A DNA stretch of 38,110 nucleotides from Legionella steigerwaltii (GCF_001468065.1 NZ_LNYZ01000043.1:1-38110); one strand, 5' to 3'. Counted from the stretch's first letter, positions 25,783 through 34,842 are shown. A program made the numbers and translations. Notes: generated by a model not told the origin, from the letters alone.

Positions 25783-28251
25783 CTAACGCAATGGCAAGTT
25801 CACTGGATTTTTATAGTAATTTTTAATTTTATTGGCAAGCCAACCTCCATCGTCACTAGGGAAACTACCTACACTGGTCGTATTACCTCCTCCCCAAAGA
25901 ATTGCGAACACGTTACTGTTGGCCGCTTGTTGTAAATTACTTGTTTGCCAAATATAAGTATTCCCCCCGTTAGCATCCATCATCAAATAATTTATAATAT
26001 TACTCGTACCATAAATTGAACTTGATAAAGAAGTGCTTGCGATGTAGGACTTTAAGTTAAGTAAAGGATTATGTGAATCGCCAAAGAAAAAGTCAGGTTC
26101 GGTTGATGCATGACTTGTTCGAGTATCCACATCATTATTTTGTTGTAAATGACCTCCTGGGATTTGCCATAGCATCACAGGAACATTGCCCAAAGAAACG
26201 CTAATGTTGTTGGCGTAATTCAATACATTAAACCAATCACGCGCATTAAATAAATATCCTGAGCCAACAGCACCAGGAATCGCATCCATTTCATATTTAT
26301 CAAACACGATAAAATCTGGTTTGTAATTGCCTTGATAAGCAGTAGTCGCCTCAATTAAAGCAACCGTTGGATCAGAAACATTGGCTTTTAATGTCACTGC
26401 ATCATAGTTTTGATGCACCCAATTGGAACTGCCAACTCCCCATAAATTCACTTGCCAGCCAAAAGTAACATTGGGAGCAAATTGACGTATAAGCCAATTA
26501 GTTGATTGTACCCAACCTGGAAAATCATTGGTAAAACTAGGTATAGTTATTGAAGTTGGAACAGTCGGGTTCGCAGTACAGTTATTAAAATATTGCATCT
26601 TATAACCATCCCAGGTACTCATTGCAGACCAATTATCCGTAGTTTTACTACGGATTGCCTGGAATAATGCTTCATAATTTAAACCCGGACCATAGTTTGT
26701 ATCGATTGTTGAAGTTGCAAAACACACTGCTGTTTGTAATGCTTTTTGCAGTTGCACTTGACTGATCGCCGTATTGACATCACCCAGTAAATTTTCTTGT
26801 TGCAGCATGCCGAATAAATCCGGATTTAAGATAATCGCCCCCGGATAATTAAACTGTGCTGATTGAAATGATTGGAGCTTTTGCGCTTCCATAATCAGAT
26901 TAATATAGTGCATCACCATATTAGTGTATTCAAAGTCAGTAAAACTGGTTCCACCACTCATCTGAGCAGTATAAATAACCATTGTAGGAATCACTTTATT
27001 GGGCAATTGTTGTTGCTGGTAAGAGGCAGAAAGCGCTTGCGCTTGTTGTGCTGTTTCCAAATCAAAAATTGGATAAACAATCTGTCCTGGATCACCATTT
27101 CCACCTAATCCACCGTATTTGAAAATGGCATCGATTGGACGTGATTGCAATGAAGTTTGCGTGATCGGTGAATCATCAGTGACTGCCCCCATAGCAATAT
27201 AATTTGGCCATCCAGAAACTTTGCTTGAACTTGCTGAAAAAGTAATCGTTTCAACAGCACCAATAGCCCCCGTCAAGGGTTGAGGGCTAAAATGTGCGGA
27301 ATAACCTGGAATAGAGCTGGTTGACAAAGTATAAACCGTTCCTGAAGTCAACGAAACCGATGCAGAACCAGAACCATTGGTTAAATTGACACGTTGAGTC
27401 AAAGCGGCAGATCCATCATTAGGAGTCAAAGTAACATTAACTTGCGTAAGGGATACAGGAGCCCCACTGACATTTATAGTTGCTGTTTCTTGTGCTACGG
27501 CGGAACACACATAGGTTAAATTGACAGTTGGCGGTGTGTCACTGGCCACTACGGATGTAGGAGTAAACGTAGGAACGCAATTCGCTCCATTAAAAATAAT
27601 GTTAGGAGTAGAAAGCGTGTACGTGCCACCACTTTCGAGTTGTGCAATCGGAGTCACTGCATTCCAGAGTGCATTTGTATTTACTGAGGCTCCAGTATCT
27701 GTTTTTGTAGCGGTGACGTTAGGATTATTTGTATAGCCATTTAGTTGCGACGGTAACGCTTGTACACTAACGGCAATACTCCCTGTATTAGGTGGGGAGC
27801 CTAAATAAACATTAACACTATTTGCTACATAATCTGCTGTAGGTGCGCCATAATAGAGCACTACGGAACTGCCTTTAGGTAAGACGCTGTTTGAGCCGGT
27901 TGTCGTCGGAAAATGTAAATTAAGTGTTGCTAAAAAAGTTCCATCTGATTGTGTTTGTGAGGTAATTTGCAAGACGTTATCCGGATAGGATAAAGAAGAA
28001 AAATCGCCCCAAAATGAGGTATCAAGAGAAGAAGCATCCACAAATGTTATTTTGGTATTCTGAAAATCGACGCTTTGCCCACAATTATTCGTTAACTTAA
28101 GCGAAATGTTTTTCCAATTTGCATTACCGGTTGCACTGAAACTGGAGTTGATACACGAGGTGGGTTGTGCAGCAAAAAAGTCGCTTGCGCGTGCAGAATT
28201 AAATTGTGCAGTAACAAAAACAGCCAACACAATACTTATAATTTTGTTCAT
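25783..28251 (-). CDS. Large secreted multidomain protein, probable glycoside hydrolase with carbohydrate-binding module
   Basis: An 822-residue exported protein. Signal peptide about 1-22 (ending ARA). Residues 24-150 look like a CBM2-type or chitin/cellulose-binding beta-sandwich with two cysteines (33, 57) and solvent-exposed aromatics. Residues about 155-250 and 255-341 are two Thr/Ser/Val-rich Ig-like modules. Residues about 346-822 appear to be the catalytic region, with FKYGGLGGNGDPG, FIVFDKYEMD and FGWQVNLWG, suggesting a TIM-barrel-like hydrolase; the GH18 DxxDxDxE motif of Legionella ChiA is not found. It is probably a type II secreted enzyme acting on a polysaccharide, but the exact family is unproven. 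Monocistronic. Confidence 0.6.
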   Translation of the reverse strand: MNKIISIVLAVFVTAQFNSARASDFFAAQPTSCINSSFSATGNANWKNISLKLTNNCGQSVDFQNTKITFVDASSLDTSFWGDFSSLSYPDNVLQITSQTQSDGTFLATLNLHFPTTTGSNSVLPKGSSVVLYYGAPTADYVANSVNVYLGSPPNTGSIAVSVQALPSQLNGYTNNPNVTATKTDTGASVNTNALWNAVTPIAQLESGGTYTLSTPNIIFNGANCVPTFTPTSVVASDTPPTVNLTYVCSAVAQETATINVSGAPVSLTQVNVTLTPNDGSAALTQRVNLTNGSGSASVSLTSGTVYTLSTSSIPGYSAHFSPQPLTGAIGAVETITFSASSSKVSGWPNYIAMGAVTDDSPITQTSLQSRPIDAIFKYGGLGGNGDPGQIVYPIFDLETAQQAQALSASYQQQQLPNKVIPTMVIYTAQMSGGTSFTDFEYTNMVMHYINLIMEAQKLQSFQSAQFNYPGAIILNPDLFGMLQQENLLGDVNTAISQVQLQKALQTAVCFATSTIDTNYGPGLNYEALFQAIRSKTTDNWSAMSTWDGYKMQYFNNCTANPTVPTSITIPSFTNDFPGWVQSTNWLIRQFAPNVTFGWQVNLWGVGSSNWVHQNYDAVTLKANVSDPTVALIEATTAYQGNYKPDFIVFDKYEMDAIPGAVGSGYLFNARDWFNVLNYANNISVSLGNVPVMLWQIPGGHLQQNNDVDTRTSHASTEPDFFFGDSHNPLLNLKSYIASTSLSSSIYGTSNIINYLMMDANGGNTYIWQTSNLQQAANSNVFAILWGGGNTTSVGSFPSDDGGWLANKIKNYYKNPVNLPLR

Positions 28252-28479
28252 TAATTAGGGGCCTTCTCTAATTTTCTGGATTAGTAGTAACCAATTAGGT
28301 TAATGTATTATTAATTTTTTTACAATCAATGATAGGTTGGTGGCTCTTGATGTTCGAAAGAACTCTCGGTTTTTTTATCAGGAGAAGAGGCCGCCAAGAA
28401 GCTAAAGCTCGCAATTGAAGTAACAGGCCTGGGATTCGAACGCCATTTACCTAAGATTAAAAATGAACCACTCATGAAA

Positions 28480-29343
28480 TCAATGCGGCGTCGCCTCACT
28501 TAGGTACCGTTCATCCCCTTCTTTACCTTCCTCCTTGGGCCTTTTAAAAAACTCACTATCCCTTTTTCTATCTGTATCGATTAATCTAATTTTTTCATCC
28601 GGTTTTTCCCCTTGAACAACTAAATAATCAGGTTTCGCTTTCATTCCAAGCTCATGACTTTTCTTAACACGATAAGTTACCTGCCCCTTACCTGGAGTTA
28701 AAGGACTTAAAGTAGATAATGCCTTGATCTCTTCGAAGCCTAAACTATATTGAATGTCCCAATGACATAGTTTTTTATAATATTCTTCCCCTGTTCGGAA
28801 ATGTTTTGCATAAAACCATACCTCAAATGCTTCTTTGATTTCCATGGATGTAAGAGAAGCCTTATGAGTTTCTGATTTTCTTGGAACCGAAAACATTGGA
28901 CTATCCTTTAATATCAGAGTCGCTTTCTTATCACGCCCAATACTCCGGCTCGCCACATCATAATAAGGATCTTTTTCTGATTGACCACCATCCCTGATTT
29001 GACCTAAAGACGCATCGTGGTTTTTACTGAGTTTATAAGTCGTATTCTTTTCTGGATCAAAATATAAAGCTTCACGTTTACTGGAAATTAAATTTTGAAT
29101 CAAACCATATTCGTAATCTTCTTGAGGCATCAGATCTTGGACCACATCACAGCGAATTTCTATTGATGGATAACTGGGAGTAAATGGACTGAAACATCCT
29201 ATATCGGGGGCGATTAAAAAATCAATGGATACTACATCTTCAGTGATTGCCTTGAACACTACTTTGGGGTTCCCCTCTTCGCTAAAACCAATCTCTACTC
29301 TTATTGGATTGGTAATCCCTTCTGACTCTTGCTTCACTTGCAT
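28480..29343 (-). CDS. Unknown hydrophilic protein, candidate effector
   Basis: A 287-residue soluble protein with no signal peptide, membrane segment or motif I recognise. The N-terminal 80 residues form alternating hydrophobic strands (IRVEIGFSEEG, VSIDFLIAPDIG); the middle is basic. The C-terminal 30 residues are Lys/Glu-rich (KRPKEEGKEGDERYLSEATPH), the kind of Glu-rich tail found in many Legionella Dot/Icm substrates. It stands alone with sizeable gaps on both sides. Start ATG 29343. Effector status is an inference from composition only; translocation is untested. Confidence 0.55.
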   Translation of the reverse strand: MQVKQESEGITNPIRVEIGFSEEGNPKVVFKAITEDVVSIDFLIAPDIGCFSPFTPSYPSIEIRCDVVQDLMPQEDYEYGLIQNLISSKREALYFDPEKNTTYKLSKNHDASLGQIRDGGQSEKDPYYDVASRSIGRDKKATLILKDSPMFSVPRKSETHKASLTSMEIKEAFEVWFYAKHFRTGEEYYKKLCHWDIQYSLGFEEIKALSTLSPLTPGKGQVTYRVKKSHELGMKAKPDYLVVQGEKPDEKIRLIDTDRKRDSEFFKRPKEEGKEGDERYLSEATPH

Positions 29344-29519
29344 TTTCTTTATCTCTTTTCATAAGCAAAAAGCATCTCAAAGGTTATTTTTTGCTTACTG
29401 CAACTAGTTCCTTGGTATGTATACTCCTTTTGTAGCTAAGAGTCATTACTGCATTCAAAAAAACTTATTTGACTTTTTAATGTGATTGAACTTTGCGCTT
29501 GTAGAGCCTGTTTTTAAGG

Positions 29520-29557
29520 CAAGCGCTCTTCTCCTACTTAGAGGGGAAGAGCGCTTG
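29520..29557. other. Strong hairpin behind the Ig-like exported protein gene
   Basis: Perfect 12-base arms caagcgctcttc (29520-29531) and gaagagcgcttg (29546-29557) enclose a 14-base loop, 6 bases from the stop codon of the minus-strand gene. No T-run follows on either strand, so it may protect the mRNA end or be a factor-dependent terminator. Confidence 0.5.
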
Positions 29558-29562
29558 AAACA

Positions 29563-30342
29563 TTAACAATTGAATGCGTTACATGCCACGCAAACCGTGG
29601 TATTCGGAATATTTGGAAACTTGGCTGGCCCAACAGCCGCAGGGCCAGGGAATGTACACGCTGGGGGGATTCTAGAAGGAGGTATCATATCCGCGGGAAA
29701 AGGAAGACTTGTAAGTTCATCAATAAGTGTCATCTCTGGCGCAATCTGTGAAAAATTTCCCATTTTTGGCGGTTGTCCACTAATACAAAGGGCATTTACA
29801 GCCCCAGTTCCACTCTTGCAAACCAAATTATAACCAAAAGGACAATTGGCAACCCAACCTGCAGCGTTGATACTAACAGTACTAGGATCTAGTGGAACGG
29901 GAGCTACCTCACCTGTACTCTCACTACAAGGCACACTTTGTTGCATGATGGTCGTCGATAAGGTAGGTAATGGAACGACATTATTGTCATATCTCAACGT
30001 AAAAGAAATGTTAGATGCACCGATTGTCACAGGTTGAAATGCCACCGTGATGGTACATTGCCCTCCATTTGCCGTTAGCGTTTTATTACTACAGGCATCA
30101 TTAACGGTGAAACCACCACTTCCATTGATCGTATAAGATATTTGCTTAAGTGATTCATCAAAGGGCAAATTGTTAGTTAAAACATACTTAAATGAGTAAC
30201 TTCCCCCTAAAATTGTAGTTGCGGGGAGTCCATTACCGGGTATAACCATAAAATCAACAGGATTAGTGCCAGCCCATACCATCAATGATGACAATGCAAG
30301 ACACCCTCCCATACCTATACGCAACATCCTTTTAAAAAACAT
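29563..30342 (-). CDS. Exported Ig-like beta-sandwich protein
   Basis: A 259-residue exported protein with a signal peptide (about 1-24, ending WAG). Residues about 25-130 look like an Ig-like/ASPM-SPD2-hydin-like domain: a PVDFMVIPG start, a cysteine pair in DACSNKTLTANGGQCTITV, and a repeated pattern seen in many Legionella surface proteins. The second half is Pro/Cys-rich with six or more cysteines, probably disulfide-bonded, ending CVACNAFNC. No enzyme motif. It may be a surface or type II secreted protein. The start is ATG 30342; a GTG directly before it could also serve. Confidence 0.65.
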   Translation of the reverse strand: MFFKRMLRIGMGGCLALSSLMVWAGTNPVDFMVIPGNGLPATTILGGSYSFKYVLTNNLPFDESLKQISYTINGSGGFTVNDACSNKTLTANGGQCTITVAFQPVTIGASNISFTLRYDNNVVPLPTLSTTIMQQSVPCSESTGEVAPVPLDPSTVSINAAGWVANCPFGYNLVCKSGTGAVNALCISGQPPKMGNFSQIAPEMTLIDELTSLPFPADMIPPSRIPPACTFPGPAAVGPAKFPNIPNTTVCVACNAFNC

Positions 30343-30391
30343 CACCTTTTGCTCCCATGCTCGATCGTTTTAAAAATTACTTAAGGACCTA

Positions 30392-30847
30392 CTAGACCTT
30401 ATCAAACATTGTATAGACCATCCAAGATTCACCTTTTCCAATTTTATCGTAAAGAGTTTGAGCCACCTGATTATCTGGTCTGGTGAGCCAATATACTCTA
30501 CTCCAGCGTCTTAGGCTACTCAGTTGTTTTAACTCATCCATAAGTTTTTTGGCTACTCCTGTTTTTCGATGTTGCGGTTTCACGTATAAATCATGTAAAT
30601 AACATTCTGGTTCTATAGCCCAAGTACTTATATGAATGATGAAAGTTAGAAAACCAACCACTGCATTTTGAGAATCACAGGCGATAAGACAGCCAGAATT
30701 TTTATCATCAGTGAGCAGGGTATGCAGCGTATTATCTACTACCTCAGGAGGCAGAGATGTTTGATAAAATTCCATATATTCCTGCCACATCGTTAACCAA
30801 TTTTCTTTATCATCAGGGTGTAACCACCTCACCTTATAGTTTTTCAT
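30392..30847 (-). CDS. GNAT family N-acetyltransferase
   Basis: A 151-residue acyl-CoA-dependent N-acetyltransferase. The acetyl-CoA-binding signature is LHDLYVKPQHRKTGVAKKLM (R-x-x-G-x-A pyrophosphate loop), and the C-terminal half has the usual YWLTRPDNQVAQTLYDKIG. It resembles polyamine or amino acid acetyltransferases more than IucB. Start ATG 30847 has a good AAGGAA site; the frame runs back to ATG 30970 inside the cupin gene, giving an unlikely extra 41 residues. It is the last gene of the regulator/MetRS-like/hydroxylase/cupin operon, 28 bases behind the cupin, and so could modify or detoxify that pathway's amino-acid-derived product. This role is inference. Confidence 0.88.
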   Translation of the reverse strand: MKNYKVRWLHPDDKENWLTMWQEYMEFYQTSLPPEVVDNTLHTLLTDDKNSGCLIACDSQNAVVGFLTFIIHISTWAIEPECYLHDLYVKPQHRKTGVAKKLMDELKQLSSLRRWSRVYWLTRPDNQVAQTLYDKIGKGESWMVYTMFDKV

Positions 30848-30875
30848 AAAAAAATTCCTTGTGTTCACACAATCC

Positions 30876-31226
30876 CTACCAATAGATAGAACAGATGAGC
30901 AGAGGGAGTTGTGTGTGGTTACGGATTTGATGTTGTTTAAACGATGCAAAGAAAAAAATATCCTGTGCATTCAGGAAATAAAAAACTCCTTCATAAGTCA
31001 AAATACCACTTCCATTTAATACAATCCAAACTTCTTGTTCTTGATGATAATCCAGTGGGGTTTCACACTGAGGCAACACTTGAAAATAAGTTGCTTGAAA
31101 AGGGGGATATGCCTGATTTGCAACAAAATCCACAGGCTCGACTACAACACCAGGAACAAGATGTTCAGGACTAGAAAAAACCAATCTTGGGTTTGTTAAA
31201 GCATCCGGCTCAAGCAAGTGAAGCAT
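30876..31226 (-). CDS. Small single-domain cupin, putative N-N bond-forming enzyme
   Basis: A 116-residue cupin. Motif 1 is recognisable as DYHQEQEVWIVLNGSG (about 69-84: His, Glu and terminal Gly), and motif 2 as AQDIFFFASFKQHQIRN (His-x-x-x-Asn). These His and Glu residues could bind a metal. Known hydrazine synthetases (Spb40, PyrN, Tri28) carry a zinc cupin domain fused to a MetRS-like domain and join N-hydroxylated lysine or ornithine to another amino acid. Here the cupin is free-standing, lies between an IucD-like hydroxylase gene (17-base overlap) and a GNAT gene, and shares the operon with a MetRS-like protein. The role rests on this context; alone it could be any small cupin. Confidence 0.78.
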   Translation of the reverse strand: MLHLLEPDALTNPRLVFSSPEHLVPGVVVEPVDFVANQAYPPFQATYFQVLPQCETPLDYHQEQEVWIVLNGSGILTYEGVFYFLNAQDIFFFASFKQHQIRNHTQLPLLICSIYW

Positions 31227-32526
31227 ATTTTTGCTCCCCGTATACTTGTTCCCAATCTAAGAGCGTATTCTCATGATTCAGATCATAGATTTGTGATTGC
31301 GCGATGCTGTTAATAATTTTTGCACTTCGCCATGCCATAACATTTAAGTTAGGATCAGCAACTCCATGAGAATGACGTGCTGCGTTTTGTACATAAATGC
31401 GATGTTGTTTCGGCCCTTCCCAAGTGATGGAAAAGTCCTGATTCACACAAAATGTTCCATCAGCATTTAACGGTATTTTTTCAGACAATGAAGAAAGATA
31501 AGATGGAAACTCCCATTGGTACCCCGTGCACAAAATCACAATATCTGCTGAAACCATGCTTTTTTTCTCAGTCCCAAGCTCAGTTAACATAAGCTGATAT
31601 GCCCCTAATTCGTGATCCATATGAGTTAATTCATGTCGAGATAAAAACTTAAAAAACTTATCCTTCTGTTCTAAAAACTCCAAGCTATAAAGCTTTTGAT
31701 AGATAGCTTGTAGCAAATGAAAAGAAATACCATCGCTGGCCAAGAGCTGTTCTTGTAATAAAAAAGCTTTTTCTTTCTCCGGTAAATGAAAAAAATATTC
31801 AGTATATTTTGGGGTGAAAAATTCACTCACAAAAGGAGAAGTATCCATAGGTAATAACTGATGTCTTTTGGAAATCCAATATAATTCTGAGGGTAATTGA
31901 GCATTATGAGATAAAATGTATTGCACGATTTCGGCACCACTCTGCCCGCCCCCAATAAGCGCCACTTTTTTTCCTTGCCAATTCATTGGATTGATTAAGA
32001 AATTCTTATTATGAAATACATTTCGGCCCAGATAACGTTTGGCGCACGCAGGAATTTTTGCCGTTAAACCATTGCCTAAGATAAGATGCTTTCCTTTGAT
32101 TTTTCTCTGCCTTGTTTGCATGACAAACTGTGACTTATCAAAATAAATGTCCTCAACATTTTCTTTAAAAAATAAATTAGATAATGACCGGCTCACCCAA
32201 TTTAAATAATGACTAAATTCAGTTCGTAATACGTTTTTGAATTGGGCATTGATAAAACGATACAATCGTTTGTGCTTTGCAAGATAGGCAATAAATGAAT
32301 AGGAATTAGTGGGATCAACAAGCGTCACTAAATCATTTAAGTAACTGACTTGAATTTCTGCATTGGGAAATAGCATCCCTGGATGCCAAATCATCTCCTC
32401 ATTTTGTTCAAAAAAAACACTGGAAATCGTTTCGACAGATGACAAAAGTGCGGCAATACTCAAATTAAATGGTCCGACTCCTACTCCAAGCAAATCAAAC
32501 AGTTCATCATGACGCATTTGGTTCAT
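31210..32526 (-). CDS. L-lysine N6-hydroxylase (IucD-like flavin monooxygenase)
   Basis: A 438-residue flavin-dependent N-hydroxylase. FAD-binding GVGVGPFNLSIAAL (14-27), substrate-side motif WHPGMLFP (47-54), NADPH-binding GGGQSG (192-197), and late CTGYQWEFP. Colinear similarity to E. coli IucD, as recalled, continues in EFSHYLNW, EFFTPKYTEYF, LASDGI and HGVADPNLNVMAWRSAKI, so lysine is a likelier substrate than ornithine. The enzyme uses NADPH, FAD and O2 to make N6-hydroxylysine. In aerobactin pathways that product is acetylated and joined to citrate, but no NIS synthetase or NRPS is present here; a MetRS-like enzyme and a cupin are, pointing to hydrazine formation. The gene overlaps the MetRS-like gene by 20 bases. 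Confidence 0.9.
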   Translation of the reverse strand: MNQMRHDELFDLLGVGVGPFNLSIAALLSSVETISSVFFEQNEEMIWHPGMLFPNAEIQVSYLNDLVTLVDPTNSYSFIAYLAKHKRLYRFINAQFKNVLRTEFSHYLNWVSRSLSNLFFKENVEDIYFDKSQFVMQTRQRKIKGKHLILGNGLTAKIPACAKRYLGRNVFHNKNFLINPMNWQGKKVALIGGGQSGAEIVQYILSHNAQLPSELYWISKRHQLLPMDTSPFVSEFFTPKYTEYFFHLPEKEKAFLLQEQLLASDGISFHLLQAIYQKLYSLEFLEQKDKFFKFLSRHELTHMDHELGAYQLMLTELGTEKKSMVSADIVILCTGYQWEFPSYLSSLSEKIPLNADGTFCVNQDFSITWEGPKQHRIYVQNAARHSHGVADPNLNVMAWRSAKIINSIAQSQIYDLNHENTLLDWEQVYGEQKYASLA

Positions 32527-34084
32527 AACTTAATCCTTCAGTATGCATTTCAAATTCATGAGTAATTCGTTTTAGAGTGAGTTTTATTTCTTTCTGCAAT
32601 GGGCGAGGCGGCTTGGAAAAAAAATCAGCTTGGACGGGTAATTCATTATATCCCAGCGCATTCCAAATTTTTTCTCCCAGTTCCGGCATATAGGGATAAA
32701 TCACCAAAGTAAATCCTTTTAACCACCAAAAATAATCATTTGAACTTCGCTCTAAATTTTGCCCCAGTATCATCCAATCATTGAGCGAACGAATCCCAAG
32801 ATGTGGAAAAAAATGATTGGGTTGTAATGCATGCTCTTGGATTGCAAACAAATCGTGTAGTTGATGTTGTAAACGCTCTTCACAAATGGAGGTGACCACT
32901 TCAGGGAGCCTAAGTATTCCCTGAGCAATATAGTGTTCAAGCCAATCTATGGTTTTGTTGTAATAATGGATGAAATCATCCAAGACAAAATTACCCGTTT
33001 GATTACGGACATCGATTGAGGCCAAATAGAGTCGAATGAGGTCACTGGAAAGCCCCTTTTGATTAATGGCATCATCTACACCAATCATATGCTGCCGACT
33101 TGTTGAAAATTTACTGCCATCAAGATAATAAAAATAATTAACCAGATAATAATCAAATGGCTTGTATTGAGGGCATCCGGCACTAATCCCTAAGGCACTG
33201 CTTAAAAAGGGCAATGAATTATCGATACCAAAACTGGAAATCGTAATCACCTCAGAATCTACAGCAAATGCATTTTGGTTGATACCCATGAGATTTCCTG
33301 CGATTTCTCCAAACATTAAAAAATAGGTAAATACAAAACCATAACTAAACAAAGTTCTTGAATGAGTATGATCTGTGTTATCTGCTAAACCCCACTCACA
33401 CTGGGTAGTGAGCCTGAATCGATTATTTTGCAAAATTTGATAACTTTGAAACAGTGCCTCTATATTTTTATTGATTCCTTTGGAGCTTAGTTCAACGTGT
33501 CTTGGCAGCTCTAAAAATATATTTTCAACTTCCCTTTTAGGTGCATGAGGATCGTAAATCATTTCTTCAGGCCGAAAATGTGCCCCACAATTTTCGCAAA
33601 AATAGCTTGCTGTTTTTTCAAAGCATGCTGGACAATTGCCTTGGAGCCAGTATCCATTCAAATAGCGCTGATTCTTTTCATCCCAGGGCATTTTCTCTTT
33701 TAATAAAACCGTGGCCTTATTTTCCAATAATTGTTGAAAAATCTGCTCATGCCATGTTTGATAAGGTGTTCTCCACTGCTCAGCAAGTGGATTAACAAAT
33801 TGATCACATTGGATATGCATTGACTTTAAATCATGGGCAATTAAGCCATGATAATGATGGCCTGTTTCCTCAGGAGTTACATATTCTTCCTCTGCTTTTC
33901 CTGCAGCATAGGATTCATAACTGTCTGTCCCTGAGATGATCCAAGCTGAATGTCCACAAAGACGTAAATATCGTGCCAGTATATCGACACTTAAAAAAGG
34001 TCCACCAATATGCCCCAGATGCAAGCGTCCATTTGGAGTAGGTACAGAAGGAATGAGTAAATAATTTTTTTTATTTTCAGGCAT
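32507..34084 (-). CDS. Methionyl-tRNA-synthetase-like amino-acid-activating enzyme
   Basis: A 525-residue class I synthetase homologue. It opens with PSVPTPNGRLHLGHIGG, holding the HIGH-type motif HLGH (about 22-25), and has a CxxC...CxxC zinc knuckle (CPAC and CENC, about 151-166) and a KMSKS-like KFSTS (about 325-329). The housekeeping MetRS has FGKD; here FGID is seen. The C-terminal anticodon-binding region is short, and the length is below that of housekeeping MetRS (about 550-680). Paralogues of this kind adenylate amino acids in secondary metabolism, notably in cupin-MetRS hydrazine synthetases. Start ATG 34084 (a GTG precedes it) is 9 bases past the GntR stop. A duplicate MetRS with true tRNA-charging activity is the main alternative. 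Confidence 0.88.
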   Translation of the reverse strand: MPENKKNYLLIPSVPTPNGRLHLGHIGGPFLSVDILARYLRLCGHSAWIISGTDSYESYAAGKAEEEYVTPEETGHHYHGLIAHDLKSMHIQCDQFVNPLAEQWRTPYQTWHEQIFQQLLENKATVLLKEKMPWDEKNQRYLNGYWLQGNCPACFEKTASYFCENCGAHFRPEEMIYDPHAPKREVENIFLELPRHVELSSKGINKNIEALFQSYQILQNNRFRLTTQCEWGLADNTDHTHSRTLFSYGFVFTYFLMFGEIAGNLMGINQNAFAVDSEVITISSFGIDNSLPFLSSALGISAGCPQYKPFDYYLVNYFYYLDGSKFSTSRQHMIGVDDAINQKGLSSDLIRLYLASIDVRNQTGNFVLDDFIHYYNKTIDWLEHYIAQGILRLPEVVTSICEERLQHQLHDLFAIQEHALQPNHFFPHLGIRSLNDWMILGQNLERSSNDYFWWLKGFTLVIYPYMPELGEKIWNALGYNELPVQADFFSKPPRPLQKEIKLTLKRITHEFEMHTEGLSYEPNAS

Positions 34085-34093
34085 CACTATCCC

Positions 34094-34783
34094 TTAGTTT
34101 TTTTTATTCTTTAAACTCTCTGCCATAATTTTAATTGAGGTATCCCAGCCTACTTGTGAAATCTGAATTGCTTTTTCTTTATCTCGTGCTAATACCGCGG
34201 TGACCAGATCCTCATTTTCTTGTCTCAATTCAGCCAATACCTTTTCATCATGATGATGACGGCCCAAACATAAAAAACGATAACGTGATGAATGGTCGTA
34301 TAACATCTCTTGAATTTTGAGTAGCCAAGGTGATTGACAGGCTTTGATAAGGGTAAAAGTAAATTCTTTTTGAAACGCATCCCATTCGACGGGATCCAAT
34401 GGATTATTGGGTTGTGGGGTAAGATATTTAGCGTATCGATGCCAACAGGCAATAACATCTGCTTCCCAATATACATCTCCATATTGCATGGATAACTCTA
34501 GAGCATGTGTTTCAATCTGAATTCTAACTGCATAGAGGTCATATAACTCTTCTAAAGATAAAGAAGGTACAGAAAAACCACATAAATCCTCGAGGTTAAC
34601 TAACCCTTGAGAGACCAAACGAGATAATGCCTCACGTAAAGGGCTATATCCCACCTCATAGCGTTCTTTTAGGTGCTCCATTTGCAATTTTTGCCCAGGA
34701 TCGAAAAAGCCACTCACGAGATCACGGCGTAATTTCTCTAATACAGAGCTTGCCTTGGATTGTTTTGTTTTCATTTGGGACAT
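34094..34783 (-). CDS. GntR/FadR-type transcriptional regulator of the operon
   Basis: A 229-residue regulator. The N-terminal winged helix (about 12-75) has GFFDPGQKLQMEHLKERY and SPLREALSRLVSQGLV, the GntR recognition segment; the C-terminal all-helical region (about 80-225) fits an FCD ligand-binding domain, with D and H residues that may bind a metal or acid ligand. As first gene of the operon it likely represses its own promoter, where a strong inverted repeat is found 39 bases upstream. The ligand may be the operon's amino-acid substrate or product. Start ATG 34783. Confidence 0.9.
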   Translation of the reverse strand: MSQMKTKQSKASSVLEKLRRDLVSGFFDPGQKLQMEHLKERYEVGYSPLREALSRLVSQGLVNLEDLCGFSVPSLSLEELYDLYAVRIQIETHALELSMQYGDVYWEADVIACWHRYAKYLTPQPNNPLDPVEWDAFQKEFTFTLIKACQSPWLLKIQEMLYDHSSRYRFLCLGRHHHDEKVLAELRQENEDLVTAVLARDKEKAIQISQVGWDTSIKIMAESLKNKKN

Positions 34784-34813
34784 GTTTATTACACTCGTTT
34801 AAAAACTTCAGAC

Positions 34814-34842
34814 ATTATTAATTATTTTCGAAAATTTGTAAA
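34814..34842 (-). promoter_or_regulatory. Promoter of the MetRS-like/hydroxylase operon
   Basis: On the minus strand a -35 TTTACA (34842-34837), a 17-base spacer and a -10 AATAAT (34819-34814), each 5 of 6 matches to consensus. It is placed to give a leader of about 25 bases before the GntR start at 34783. Confidence 0.5.

Noticed and set aside
28425..28445. ggattcgaacgcc resembles a tRNA T-arm
   Set aside because: No acceptor stem, D-arm or anticodon arm can be folded around it.
28351..28503. About 50 open codons on the plus strand in the gap before the 28480 gene, reading ...EEAAKKLKLAIEVTGLGFERHL...
   Set aside because: No usable start codon or ribosome binding site, it overlaps the end of a better gene, and I recognise no family. 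It may be a gene remnant, but chance is as likely.
30392..34783. The operon as a hydroxamate siderophore cluster
   Set aside because: A lysine N-hydroxylase and an acetyltransferase fit the start of an aerobactin-like route, but no NIS synthetase, NRPS, exporter or receptor is in the window, and the GNAT is not IucB-like. Kept as the alternative to hydrazine synthesis.
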